This document shows, piece after piece, positions 25,383 through 36,160 of a stretch of 64,000 nt of DNA. Each line of letters starts with the position of its first letter. Positions within the stretch are counted from its first letter, which is position 1. Source of the stretch: Rallus limicola. Taxonomy: Eukaryota; Chordata; Aves; Gruiformes; Rallidae. The DNA lies in NCBI GenBank assembly GCA_022605955.1, contig JAKCOZ010000014.1, forward strand, positions 15,692,001 through 15,756,000. The letters are read 5' to 3'. The notes beneath the pieces are model-generated. The model did no database searches and was not told the origin of the DNA. It worked only from the letters and a program-made list of their open reading frames with translations. Position numbers and translations under genes: made by a program.

Positions 25383-26666
25383 GCCTTTTAAATCTTTTTT
25401 CCTCGCCCCTGTCCCCCAGGAAACTTTGCAAGCACAAAACCCACCAGGGTGCTGCCTCCATCCCCTCCCACCCTGGGCTCCTCTGTGTACCCCATCCACC
25501 CTCCCTGGGGAACCCCTGGACCTCTGCCACTGCCTGAGGGGAGAATAACCACCCTCCTCCCCCTGGTAGAGGCTGGTGGGGGCAGACAGGGGACATGTAG
25601 TGGGAGAGGTGGGGGATGAAGATGATGACGGCTAAGAGGCTGACCCCCACAGTGAAGCAGTCCAGCCAGATAAGCTGGGCTTTAAACTTTTCCCTTCTTT
25701 TGCAGACACAATTCCCACTCCTGCAATGTCAAGACTTCAGATTATTGGGAGATAAATTTAGAATGGATCTGAAAAGTAATTTAGAGACCTAAAAATAGCT
25801 CTCCATGAGCCCGTCTCTCCAGAGACTGTAAAACCAGAAGGGAGGAGAAAAGAGAAGAAACGACTGGAGGGTTGGGGGAAACGGGAGTAAACAATTATTA
25901 GAGGGGGGCAGCCACACCAGAGAGAAATCGTAAGGATCAGGAGCCAGACAGCAAACTATTTCAGCTTGTCCCCACACACACTGAGAAAATTCAGCCATGA
26001 TATTAAAATGGAGAGATGCTATTTCATGTCGTGGTAGGTAACTCTGCACAACTGCCAGCAGCTTCACCCTCCACACCCTGCCCTAGCCAGGGCCATTGCT
26101 GGTGCCTCTAGCCCAAAAGGACGTGGTCCCTCATCTTCTTTCCTTGCTTTGTTAATAACATCATGGGAAGAGCCCTTTGCTCTGGGTGATAAACCAGATA
26201 TGGAGCTGGGGGGGTGGAATTTTTTCCAGTTTGGGGAAACTGAGTAAACACAACTCATCTAGTGACTGGGGCTTGGCACAGCAGGGTTGGACACAGAAAA
26301 CCACAGAGCCTCTGGCGTGATGAGCCAGGTCTGAGATACCAGCAGGAAACCAGACAGAAGCAAAAGGAGACAGGCAGGGAGACAAACAGCATTGTAGGAG
26401 CAAGGTGTCCATACTGGGGAGAAGTCACCCACAGCAGAAGGCAGGCAGACATGCAGCATACTGCAGGCAAGACCGGTTGCCCCAGCCAGAGCTTAAACAT
26501 GTCTCCTGATGTGAGAAAACAACGCAAGGGACCAAGATACTCGACCCTCATCGCAGCACCCGAACCCCTGCATGGAGCACAGCAGCCTGGCAGGGGCATG
26601 ATGCTGCAGATGTTTCCTGCAGGCTGAATGCGAGCTGTGGAGAGGAGATAAATGTTGATGCTGTGA

Positions 26667-26687
26667 GCCTCGCCTCGCCTCGCCTCG
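26667..26687. repeat. (CGCCT)n pentamer repeat
   Basis: Four tandem units of CTCGC/CGCCT type occur about 100 nt before the inverted repeat cluster. They give a local CpG cluster in otherwise CpG-poor DNA. Confidence 0.8.
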
Positions 26688-26785
26688 TATCGCGCCTTGC
26701 TTTTATAACCTCTTCTTTTTAATATCCTGTTGAGACAAACAGGCTGTACATGTGTGCTGGGGGAACCTGCCGAGCAGCTGAGCAT

Positions 26786-26927
26786 CTCAGAGCATCTCAG
26801 CCTGAAAGGTGCTCAAATGTACCAGAATTTTTCAGAGCACCTCAGCCCGAAAGGTGCTCATACATTCCCAAAGGGAACATCTGAAAGAGGGGACATCTGA
26901 GCACCTTTCAGGCTGAGACGCTCTGAG
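26786..26927. repeat. Three-copy 35-nt repeat: two direct copies, one inverted
   Basis: Copy 1 is 26786-26820 and copy 3 (26893-26927) is its reverse complement with 33 of 35 positions matching. Copy 2 (about 26831-26866) lies between them in direct orientation, with 27 of 29 core positions matching copy 1. Each copy has the core CAGCCTGAAAGGTGCTCA or its variant. A minus-strand transcript would form a 35-bp stem in which both mismatches become G-U pairs, with a 72-nt loop. I do not recognise it as a known element. Confidence 0.85.
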
Positions 26928-29900
26928 AAAGTCTGTATGGCAGGAAGTTCTGGGCTGCCACATCACTCCTGTCTCGATCTTGGCTCCTATGGAGAAACAT
27001 GACATGGCCACAGGCACCTTGGTTTGGTGGTGACAGACCACGGAGGGCAGGGATTGCAGCAGGACAGGGAGATGATGTTACAGGTGCTGAGATGGTCAGT
27101 CTGAGGACTGATAGGATGCCACAGGCATCTCTTGTATTATCTTTCTGAATGCTACCTGGGCACTATAATGCTTTTGCATGAATATAGGCATTAGACAGGC
27201 AAAAAGTAGCTTCATGTGTCATGACACCACTGACCACTATGAGTCTGTGTCCTAAAAATGCTTCTGACTCTCCTTCTCTATCTCCCATCCAAAGCAGAGG
27301 TGATGTTGCTGCAGCCTGAGATATTTCTCCTCCCCCCACACCTCCCCACCCTTGGCACAAATCCCAGTTTCTGGAGGGTATAATTAGATGCACATGGGAG
27401 CAAGGAGGCAGAGAGCAAGAGCTTCTGCTTACACTTGTGTCCCCTGATGACTGATGCTTGGCACACCGTGACATTTCAAATTTCCTCCTTGAACCACCTT
27501 GTTTCCATAACAGGCGCTTTTGGGGTGGACACATCATTTCCGTGCAATCCATCACCACACTCCCACCTTTAATTGGAAGGAGAGGCACAAGGGAGGGTGA
27601 CAGGCGTGGGCTGGGGTGTCACCTTTTCTGGCACCACCAGCACCCAGACTGAGAAGGCAGGTCCCAGCAGCCATGTCCAGCAGCACAACGCCCACATGGG
27701 CTCAGCCGTGGCAATAATTCCCTGGACTGTGACATGAGCTGCCAACCTCACAGGCTTCTCCCAGCACCCTTCAGCATCCTGGCCAGCCCCATGCTCCAGT
27801 CACTGTGCGGACAGATTCTGGTCCACACCACGGGCTAGTCACTGTCCTGGGTGGAGAAGCCAAGATGGAGGGAAGCAGTCTCACCTTGCTCCAGCTCCAA
27901 CCATCGCCAGACCCACCAGTAAGGTCTAGCGAACCGTCCCTTCCCCTCTGCAGAAGCTGGTGTAGCCCTAGTGAGGGATTGGGCTGACTGGGAAGAGCCA
28001 GGGGAATGCATCCGTCTCCCATGTCCCCATTTATCAACACCAGGCACTGCTTTGGTGCATCTCTCAGGAAAATACCCACCCTTTTAATTAAACATGTAGC
28101 TCAGCCTGCTTGTTCCTGTCACTTCGGGGACAACCTGTGTTTGCAGGGCACACTAAGTCTTCCAGCTGCTTTGCCCCTGTGGGGTGACAGGCCTCAGGTG
28201 CTAGGTTTCCACAGCCTGTCTCCACAGGGGTGGCCCTACCTGGGGTACAGGGGGGCCCATCTGTCCCCAGCAGAGCTGCACAGACCTCAGCCTGTCCTTC
28301 CCGTGTCGCTCTGTCCTAACAGTGACATACAGTGGCAGCACACTGCAAGGGAGGCTGGAGCTGCCCTTGCACTCGGCCGGAGCTGCGAGCTACAGCCCTG
28401 AAACGATTTCTGTGGCCATCTCTTCATTTATTATTTTCACGAGGAGGCCGACACTACCCCCGGAACGGGCTCTGCCCTTGTTTTGTGCAGCACTGTTTCT
28501 CCCCAGCTCCTCTCTGTCACACCCTCGCACATGGAAGCCTACGACAAGATTTCCTGCCGACGCTCAGCTCGGCGGCAGTAAATCTGCTCCTGCTTCTACC
28601 AGCCTTTTACTGCAGCCAGCCACGGGCTGCTGCATCTCCTGGAGTGAGCAGCATGCATCGAGAGACCAGGGTGGGGGGCCCCAGCTGCCTCACCCCAAAC
28701 TATCCCCATCTCTTGGCTGAGTAGGGGGGTGGTTGTCTCAACTCCTTCTCCATGGCAGATTGACTGAAAAGAAGTGGGCTTCTCCCTCTGCAGCCACGGG
28801 CAGTGACAGCCTCAGCTCTCGCAGGCTGGCAGGGTGCAGCGCCCATTCAGCCCTGGCAGCGGGTGCCCGTGGCCGTGCCCCAGCACTCGCTTCTGTGGTG
28901 TGTACCTGCTGCTGCCTGCAGATCAAGTAGCTAATGTCTGAGCAGTCCCATTTAAACCCGCAATCAAATTACGGGAACAAAATTAGAAGCCAGACTGGAG
29001 CCACTTTAGAAGTTGCCCCTTATTTAATAATTCTGCCGCAGTTATTTTTTCTCTTATCACCATTTATTCTCATTCTGGGGCCGGTCTGTAATAACAGAGG
29101 AGGTTCATTTGTGCTCCCCCTCCTCTTTCCAGTGTCTAGTCTTTCTGCATGGGTTTCGTTTCTGCCTTGTGAAGCGACATCAGCATAAATAAAATGGTGC
29201 AGTACTTCAGAGGTCTGCAAAAATAGGACCGCACCGCACTCACCCCTTCCGTAACCCTCCCTTTCCTGTCTGAAAGGGGTGAATCAAACAGATGAAATTC
29301 CTGTTTCACCTATAAGCATCAATCCATCAGGTGCAGAAGAAATTGCAGTGCAACTCCTTCCTTAAAGGCAGCACCCTGCAGAAGTAGGAGCCCAGAGGAG
29401 GTGCCAGGGCAGTTTGGGAGTGCATTTTCCCCTCTAGTGGGATTTGATGGAAGAAAGGAGGCGAGAACATCCCCTTCCCTCCCTGCTCCTGCCAGTTCTC
29501 TGCAGGCATGGAGATACCCGGGTGGTGGGGACACAGAGCCCCAGCTGGGAGCTGGCTTGTGTTGAAGGAACCAGGGAAAATGCTTTTGTCATCATCTATT
29601 AATTAAAGATGTGACTCAATGGCAATTTGGATTCATTCACCTGGCTGGATTTTCATCTGTTTCCAGATATTAGCTAGGAGAAAATTACCAAAACTTCTCA
29701 CTAACCCTTTAGCACTGAACTCAAAACTCTTTTAGATGCCTTTTGAAATCAAATCCATAGCCAATAGGCATGGTAACAGTTGTTGTCCCCCAAACACTGA
29801 CTGAAATCTGCCAGTATTTAAGGAAAAAAAAAGTTTATGTAACATTTTGGTGACATGTGCCTCTGAATTCTTGTTTTCTATGAAGAAGGCCTGACCTGAA

Positions 29901-32525
29901 CTCATGGTTGGTACTGACTTGCCATTTGCTGGCAGGAACCATGGCAGGTGCCACACAGGCTGGAAGCTGCCACAGGCTGATGCAGAGTCCCAGCACGGCC
30001 TTATCCTGCCTGTCAGAATAGAGGGATCCCCACAGGAGCAGGAGGCTGAAGCACGGGAGGTCTCCAGAAAGGAAAGCGGGAGGATTTGTGGCCACAGAGA
30101 GCTGCTGCCCAAGCAGGGCACCTGCCTCGTGCCAGGTGTGTTGAAGGGCTGAAAGAGGGGTAGGAGTCAGGTCGTGGATGTGCCTTACCAGCACCCACTG
30201 TTAACCTGCAAAGTTTCTTGACAGTTTTCTTCTGTTCTTGAAGGCTTCAGCTGCTAGTGGGTTAACTGCCGGAGGGTCGCTTGGACAGAGGCGTTTAAGA
30301 TGTTCAGGAGGCTCAAGGATTTCATCCTGCAGCTCAGGGCAGCTGGATGCAGGGAATGAAATTGTGAGCCGGGGGCACGCAGCAAGCTGGGATTGGTGCA
30401 GCGCAGGGCCTGGAGCCTGCAGGCCTGGAAACAGACCGGAGCTGAATGGGGCTCACCATCCCACCACTCCCAGGAGTTGTCATGTGCTGGTCCTTTTTCC
30501 CGTGGCCCACTGCCTGCACACTCTTGCCAGTTGGAGTGTTAAGAGTTTCTAAGCAGAACAGTTGTTTTCCTTAACCCGGTATTTATCAGAGTGGCTACTG
30601 GTGCCAATCAGGAGGCAAAACCTGGCCACTGACGTGGGGTCCAACAGAGGCTCAGCACTGAGCAGGACGAGCCAGGAGAGATCAATCTCCCTCCTGGCAG
30701 GCACTGAGAAGAACATGAACCTGGGGTAAACGTGAGCAATAATCCCCTTTACAGAGGGGCCTTCTAGCAGGGGGATTTGCATCCACTGAGCAGCTTAGCC
30801 CCTGGTTTAGGTTTGAGCTCCGAGTGAATGCAAATGTCTTTAAATAAAGTCAAAGCAGAAAGGCTGCTGGGTATCAGACATTTAAATATCACGAAGCTGC
30901 AAAAGAAGTGATAGCTTCACCTTGCTCCACACACAGCTCCAGTCATTTACACATCAAGTAGGTGAATTCAAGAGTGCGGAAATAGACCTGTAAATATATG
31001 GAGATCCTGCCTTTGCAGCAGTTCATTTTCAAAGCACATCTACTTCTTAGTGTACGTTTGGGGTCACACTCCACCTCACAGCCCTCACCCTGCTTTCCAA
31101 AACGGCTGTTTCAGCTTGCTAGCTTTACTCTGCAAGCGAAGCGTTAAATACAAGCAAACACCTAACTTTCAGTGTTGTCACCCCTTTCATCTTGCTGCTA
31201 ATTATGATTGCAAATTATGCACATACCCAAAAAAGTCTAAATTTCAGTGCAGCACATTCTTGCTACTTGTGCTTCTTATTTTTAAAACAGACATGACAAA
31301 TACTTCTGTATTTTATATTTCTACGTTCCACTGACCAGGTCTAAATCTTAAGGTAGGCGATTCCTGCGAGCAAAATGCGATGAGGCAAGCTGGAATAGAG
31401 CCAAGGCTCTCCATTCCTCCTGTAAAAGATGTAATGACCTTTAGTGACAAGTCTTGTTGTACACCTCCATTTGTCATCTTACCTCAGGCAGTCCAGTTTC
31501 CTCCCTACCTCATGTTTTGCCATCGCATTTTTGGCTCATGAGAATCCCATTTCTCATGATTTCCTGAGTGCTGCAGGCGACAGCCATTCTTCAAATATTT
31601 CCCATCCAAGTACCAGTCTGAGGCAACAGTGTCCAGCTTTCCAAACAGCATTCAGAGGACAAGCTTTAGTAGAAGTAGAGATACCAAAATTTACTGTGCC
31701 CTACGTAGCACAGATCCAAGCTCTCCAGCAAGACTTCCCTCCAGGAGGCAGAGCAGGCACCCTCATCACCTCTTAAGCTGCGCTACTGTGCAGCAGCCTT
31801 AGCTGGCCCACATCAAACTAAGACAAGGGAGCTCAGAGATGGAAATGCTAGCTTGCTGTCTAGTTCCAGAGGGAAAACTGCTGTTAAGACACAGATTCAA
31901 TGTTTTAGGGAGGCAATGAGGAATTAATTATACAAGGAGATACTTCAGGTTAGCACTTCACCGGATTACAGATGCTGGCCACCTGGGGCTGTTACACCCA
32001 GAACTTCACACCTACCCCAGGCATATCAGCCAGGCTCTTGTCTCTCCCTGTGTGTCAGCCCCTGCTCTCTCCCTGTACTAGGCACCTTTCCCTCGCGTTT
32101 CCTTTCTCCTCACCCAGAGCTGAACTGGGGCTCGAGGTAAATGTTCACATGTCCTCCCCAACACCCATTCTTCTACTGAATTCTGCTGTTTACAGCTGCC
32201 TCATTCCTTTCTAACTCTTAGTGGTCCCTATGGGGTACGCTGTCCTCTGCCCCACGTGCTGGTCTGTCCATCACCCACCTGAAAAACTGAAGCCTCCATC
32301 CATTTTCATCTCCTGCCACCGATACCAGGAGGCTGCACACACCTGTGTCCTGTTTTGATCTTACTAGTCCCACTCAAACATGCCTCCCTCCATTCACCAT
32401 TTGTCGCCCACCCTTTGACAAGTTTCACTTGTACTTCCTACTAAATAAACCTCCTCATGAAGCCTTCTGACAACTTGGGTGCACCACCATGCTTAAATAT
32501 CACTGGATGGGTTGACAGCCCATGG

Positions 32526-32600
32526 AGAATTGTAGAATCATAGGGGTTGGAAGGGACCTCGAGAGATCATCAGGTCCAACCCCCAACAAAATGATGGATA
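32526..32600 (-). mobile_element. CR1 LINE 3' end, short fragment, minus strand
   Basis: About 70 nt contain GTAGAATCATAGGGGTTGG, AAGGGACCTCGAGAGATCAT and AGGTCCAACCCCC, the CR1 3' terminus in reverse orientation. The match fades after about 32595. Confidence 0.8.
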
Positions 32601-33060
32601 CATGGAGGAGCCCCCCAAAAATTACCCATTTAAACAGGAGTCAACTATTAGCTTTAAGCTTTTAGACACTCACAAGGAATGCTAGCAAAACAGGCATTCC
32701 TAAATATGTCTGCCCATACATCAATTCCAGGTGGTTTTATTGTGCTCAGCCTTGTTCTACTCCCAGTCAAAAAGCTGAATAACTGTCACTTGGAATGGCT
32801 GAAATTTGAGGAACAGACCAGAGAAAGAGTTTCAGAGAGAGACTGTCGCATCAGTTCAGCATGAACAGTTGTAGCAACCTTAAAAAGATAAGGTTTAAAA
32901 AAAGAAATGGCAGCACTGGTTTAATCCCAGTGAAAGCAGATGATGGCATTTGCCTTGTTTGGACCCGTTTTCCCAAGCTCGACGCCTACGCATCCACATT
33001 CTCTGTTTCCATTTCACAATCAGATACAAACAGGGACTTTCTTGTGATGGTTGTGAATGT

Positions 33061-36000
33061 TTTATTATAGAGTCTTATCAATAAATTACTTCTCTGAAAA
33101 AATCAGTTTTTCAGAACTAAAATCTAATCTGGCAAGGTTCAATAAGTAACAAGATGAACTCAGCCATGCAAACAAAATATTACTAAGTTACTTTAATAAA
33201 ATTTTATCACCACAACCTCAGGAAGAAGAGCGTGTCCTGGAGACTTAGACAGTTAATCTTGGCTTTTTATTAATATTTTTTGATATTTTTTCTTTTTTTT
33301 TTTTATGCCCTAGCCTCTGGGACGCAAGCTGCCTTCATCTTGATGCTAGAACAGGGATAGATCTTTGGGTGCCTTTATGCCTGTGATTCTGGTCTTATTT
33401 TGTAGCGCTGCAATTAAATTAGCACCACCACAGTGTCCAGTGCTCACTGCAACACGTTTAAGCAACTGGTCATCGCACCGAAACAGAACTCGTGGAGAAA
33501 TTGAGCTCACTCCCAGTCATTGCTCACCAAAGGTCTGACTGCCAAATCCTTTCAGCACATGCCGCACATTTCCCGTTCAGCACCTCCTGTGATGTTTATT
33601 AAAGTAACTTTATTAGGTTATGTTGCACACAATAGGACAATTCAGAATTCTGTCTTGACCTTCACAGCAGTATCTAATACTGCCCAGGAGATAACCCACA
33701 AACACTTGCTTTATATATACAACCAGCCTTCTGAGCTTGCAGCTACTTCTTGACAAACACGTACCAGTTCCAGTTAAGTACAGGAAAACCTAAGAACAAC
33801 GAGACAACTGAAAAGAACCATTACCGTGTTTTTCATGTATTTGGGATGGCTTAACTCAACTTCTCATTTACTCTGGATTTCGAGGACTTAATTACACACA
33901 GTTTTTACAAAAGCAACATCATGTCTTAACATTAATCAAACGTAACATTTAAGATTTTTTTTTTTTATTGTGCAAAACTTAGGCAGTAAGTCTCGTTAGT
34001 ACAATAAGCTGAAAAAGCAAGGGATATTTAAAACAATATTCACATTTGGTGTGCAATTTTTACCCCTACTTCCATCTTCTGATGGGGAATCCAGCATTCC
34101 CATCAGTAAGTGCTATCTGAAAATACCAAACGTTCATTTCACCTTTTGTTATTTGGAGGAGACTCAAAGTATGTTTTTGCATTAGGTTTTTACACATAAT
34201 TAAAACATTCTTTTAAGTTGATAAAAACAAATTAGACACTGAAAAGGGTGAAAAAATACATATGGAAGATATCCACCTACATGGTAGACATGACTGATAA
34301 TTGGTAGCTTATATTCTGATTTTCCATTTTTAACTTGAGGTTTTAGCAAATAACTCAACATTTTGTTCAAAAATTCTGGCATCTGCTATTGAAAAATTAA
34401 GTTAATTCAACAGTTAATTTTAATTAAAATCTTCAGCTTTTTAGATATTAAGTGCTACCAGTCAAGGCAGTCACAAAGACTAATGCTTACATAGCACCAG
34501 ATAGATAAATATCTCCTTCAGAAAGAGAGATATTACGTTTGGCTGGGAACACATTAATAGTATTTCCTGAATATTACAGCAGGTATTGCCTTACACATCT
34601 AAAAATATGTGCAACAATTCCTTAATTTGAGAAAAAAAAAAGATTGCACATAATTCCATTCAAGATTTAAGATGGTGCTATCATTAATTCAAATTCTCTA
34701 TGTATAAAAGTATCAAGAACTCTTCAGTAGTCAATTCAATACTCAAAAGTAGATCAAGAGTTTTATGTAAACTTGTTAAAAAACAAACCACCATATAATT
34801 TGGCTTTAAAGTGACAAAGTATTTTGCTTAATATAATTTACTAGGCATATGAAAAACTAACATCAAACTACGATTTCAAAAAGGTGCAGAGACCCAATTA
34901 TCTCTGATACTGAAACTCCGGATTAAATATGTAGTTATATAAAGAATCTCCAAAACATGTAATTTATTACAGTGGTATTGTTCATTCCTGTAATAATCCT
35001 GCCTGTAAGGAGGCTGCATGTTATCTAAACCACACGAACTTCTTGTAGTTCCCAATCAGAGAACATCGACATCCTTCCTCTGCCTCTCTTCCACACTGAA
35101 TTTATTCAATTTATTAAGTTTCCTACCTAAAGAAAAAGGGAATTATGCTCACTACCCAGATGGCCATTCCCCAACCCTCCTAAAAATCTTGTCCACTTAC
35201 CTACAATTGTTAGGTTTAGGCTAGTAACAAACCTCTCAGCAAAGTGTTAAAAATAGATGGAGTAACAAGCCCTCTTCTGTATTTTAAATCATTGAAATCT
35301 ACATATCAAAATATTTATGGGAAGCATGAGTGCTGGTGACATCATTGACTCTCACAAATCGAGCCTTCCGTAAAAGCTGCACAGATGGAAAAAGATGCTT
35401 TGAGATAAATGGAAATAGAATCCATCAGAAGAAAGATTTCCTAATATTGAGCTCCAGTTCCTTACAAACTAACAGAGACGTTTCAGTGACAGACACTGCT
35501 CAATATTTTGGCCCTGTCCCTCTCCCCAAATCAGCTTCATAAGCTGTTATCACTCCAATAATAGTAATTTAAAAAAAAAATACACCCTCTTAGAATATTT
35601 TTTATGGAGTTCTGGATTCCAAAACTAATATATATAAGTAATTCCCATATTCTTGCTAGGTAACACCAAATAAAAAATACAAATGCTTATAAAGAAACCA
35701 ATTTGCATTTTATACATTGAACCTGTATCGATACAGGTCGCTGTGCTATTGGAGAATTTAGAGAGTTCCACATGTGCAAAATTCAAGAAAATTTTGAAGA
35801 AAATTCCAGTTTAAAAAGTTACATGTAATTTCATACATGGCAGGCCAATAGTCGAAAGACAAATCTCAAAGAAAGCTGTACAAAGTTTGCTTCAAATCTC
35901 CCTATTCCCCCCCCCACCGCCCAAAAAGGCACTCAGTGGTTTAAGTGTGCAAATGGCTTCTTAGAAGAAACAAGTGTGCAAACAGAGCCTGTCCCATTAG

Positions 36001-36070
36001 CTCTGCGGCCTTTAGTGAATTCCTAGAGAGTGCTGCTGTTAAATGTGACTTTGTAAAGAGCAGGAGACCA
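33061..36070 (-). other. ABHD5: Probable ABHD5 3' UTR and poly(A) signals (extent uncertain)
   Basis: After the stop codon there is about 3 kb of AT-rich sequence with no coding potential I recognise. Minus-strand AATAAA signals occur at 35110-35115, 35101-35106, 33964-33969, 33609-33614, 33595-33600, 33266-33271 and 33061-33066. The tandem pair near 35.1 kb is followed on the minus strand by a G/GU-richer stretch and would give a UTR of roughly 1 kb; the most distal signal would give about 3 kb. Which site is used cannot be decided from sequence. Confidence 0.45.
35101..35115 (-). terminator. Tandem AATAAA polyadenylation signals, candidate proximal ABHD5 poly(A) site
   Basis: Two minus-strand AATAAA hexamers lie nine bases apart. 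Immediately downstream on the minus strand (about 35070-35100) the sequence turns G-rich (GTGTGGAAGAGAGG), as expected of a downstream element. They lie about 960 nt past the ABHD5 stop codon. Confidence 0.4.
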
Positions 36071-36160
36071 TCAGTCCACAGAATCACAGATATCTTTCAC
36101 TTTCTGATTGAAGTCTTCAGGTTGATCAGCGTACACGTAATGACCTGCACCAAGGATAGC
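36071..36160 (-). CDS. ABHD5: ABHD5 terminal coding exon 7 with stop codon
   Basis: The exon begins after acceptor CCTCTAG and encodes residues 314-342 followed by TGA at 36071-36073. [12 protein letters not shown] contains G319, the triad-type H320 and the HxxxxD motif (H320-D325) found in the ABHD4/5 group. The C-terminus KDICDSVD aligns end to end with the human C-terminus. Confidence 0.96.
   Translation of the reverse strand, partial: AILGAGHYVYADQPEDFNQKVKDICDSVD

Larger units (their letters stand above)
21501..32525. other. Intergenic DNA, no gene recognised
   Basis: The stretch contains the polypyrimidine tract at 25.3 kb, the repeat cluster at 26.8 kb and AT-rich blocks at about 22400-23060, 23600-23850 and 28930-29220. 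The open frames (up to about 179 codons, at 23626-24165 minus) show no domain and mixed composition. Confidence 0.6.

Noticed and set aside
1..36000. miR-138-1 hairpin, expected downstream of ABHD5 from the mammalian gene order
   Set aside because: I searched by eye for the mature miR-138 sequence on both strands and did not see it. In mammals it lies hundreds of kb away, so it is probably outside this window.
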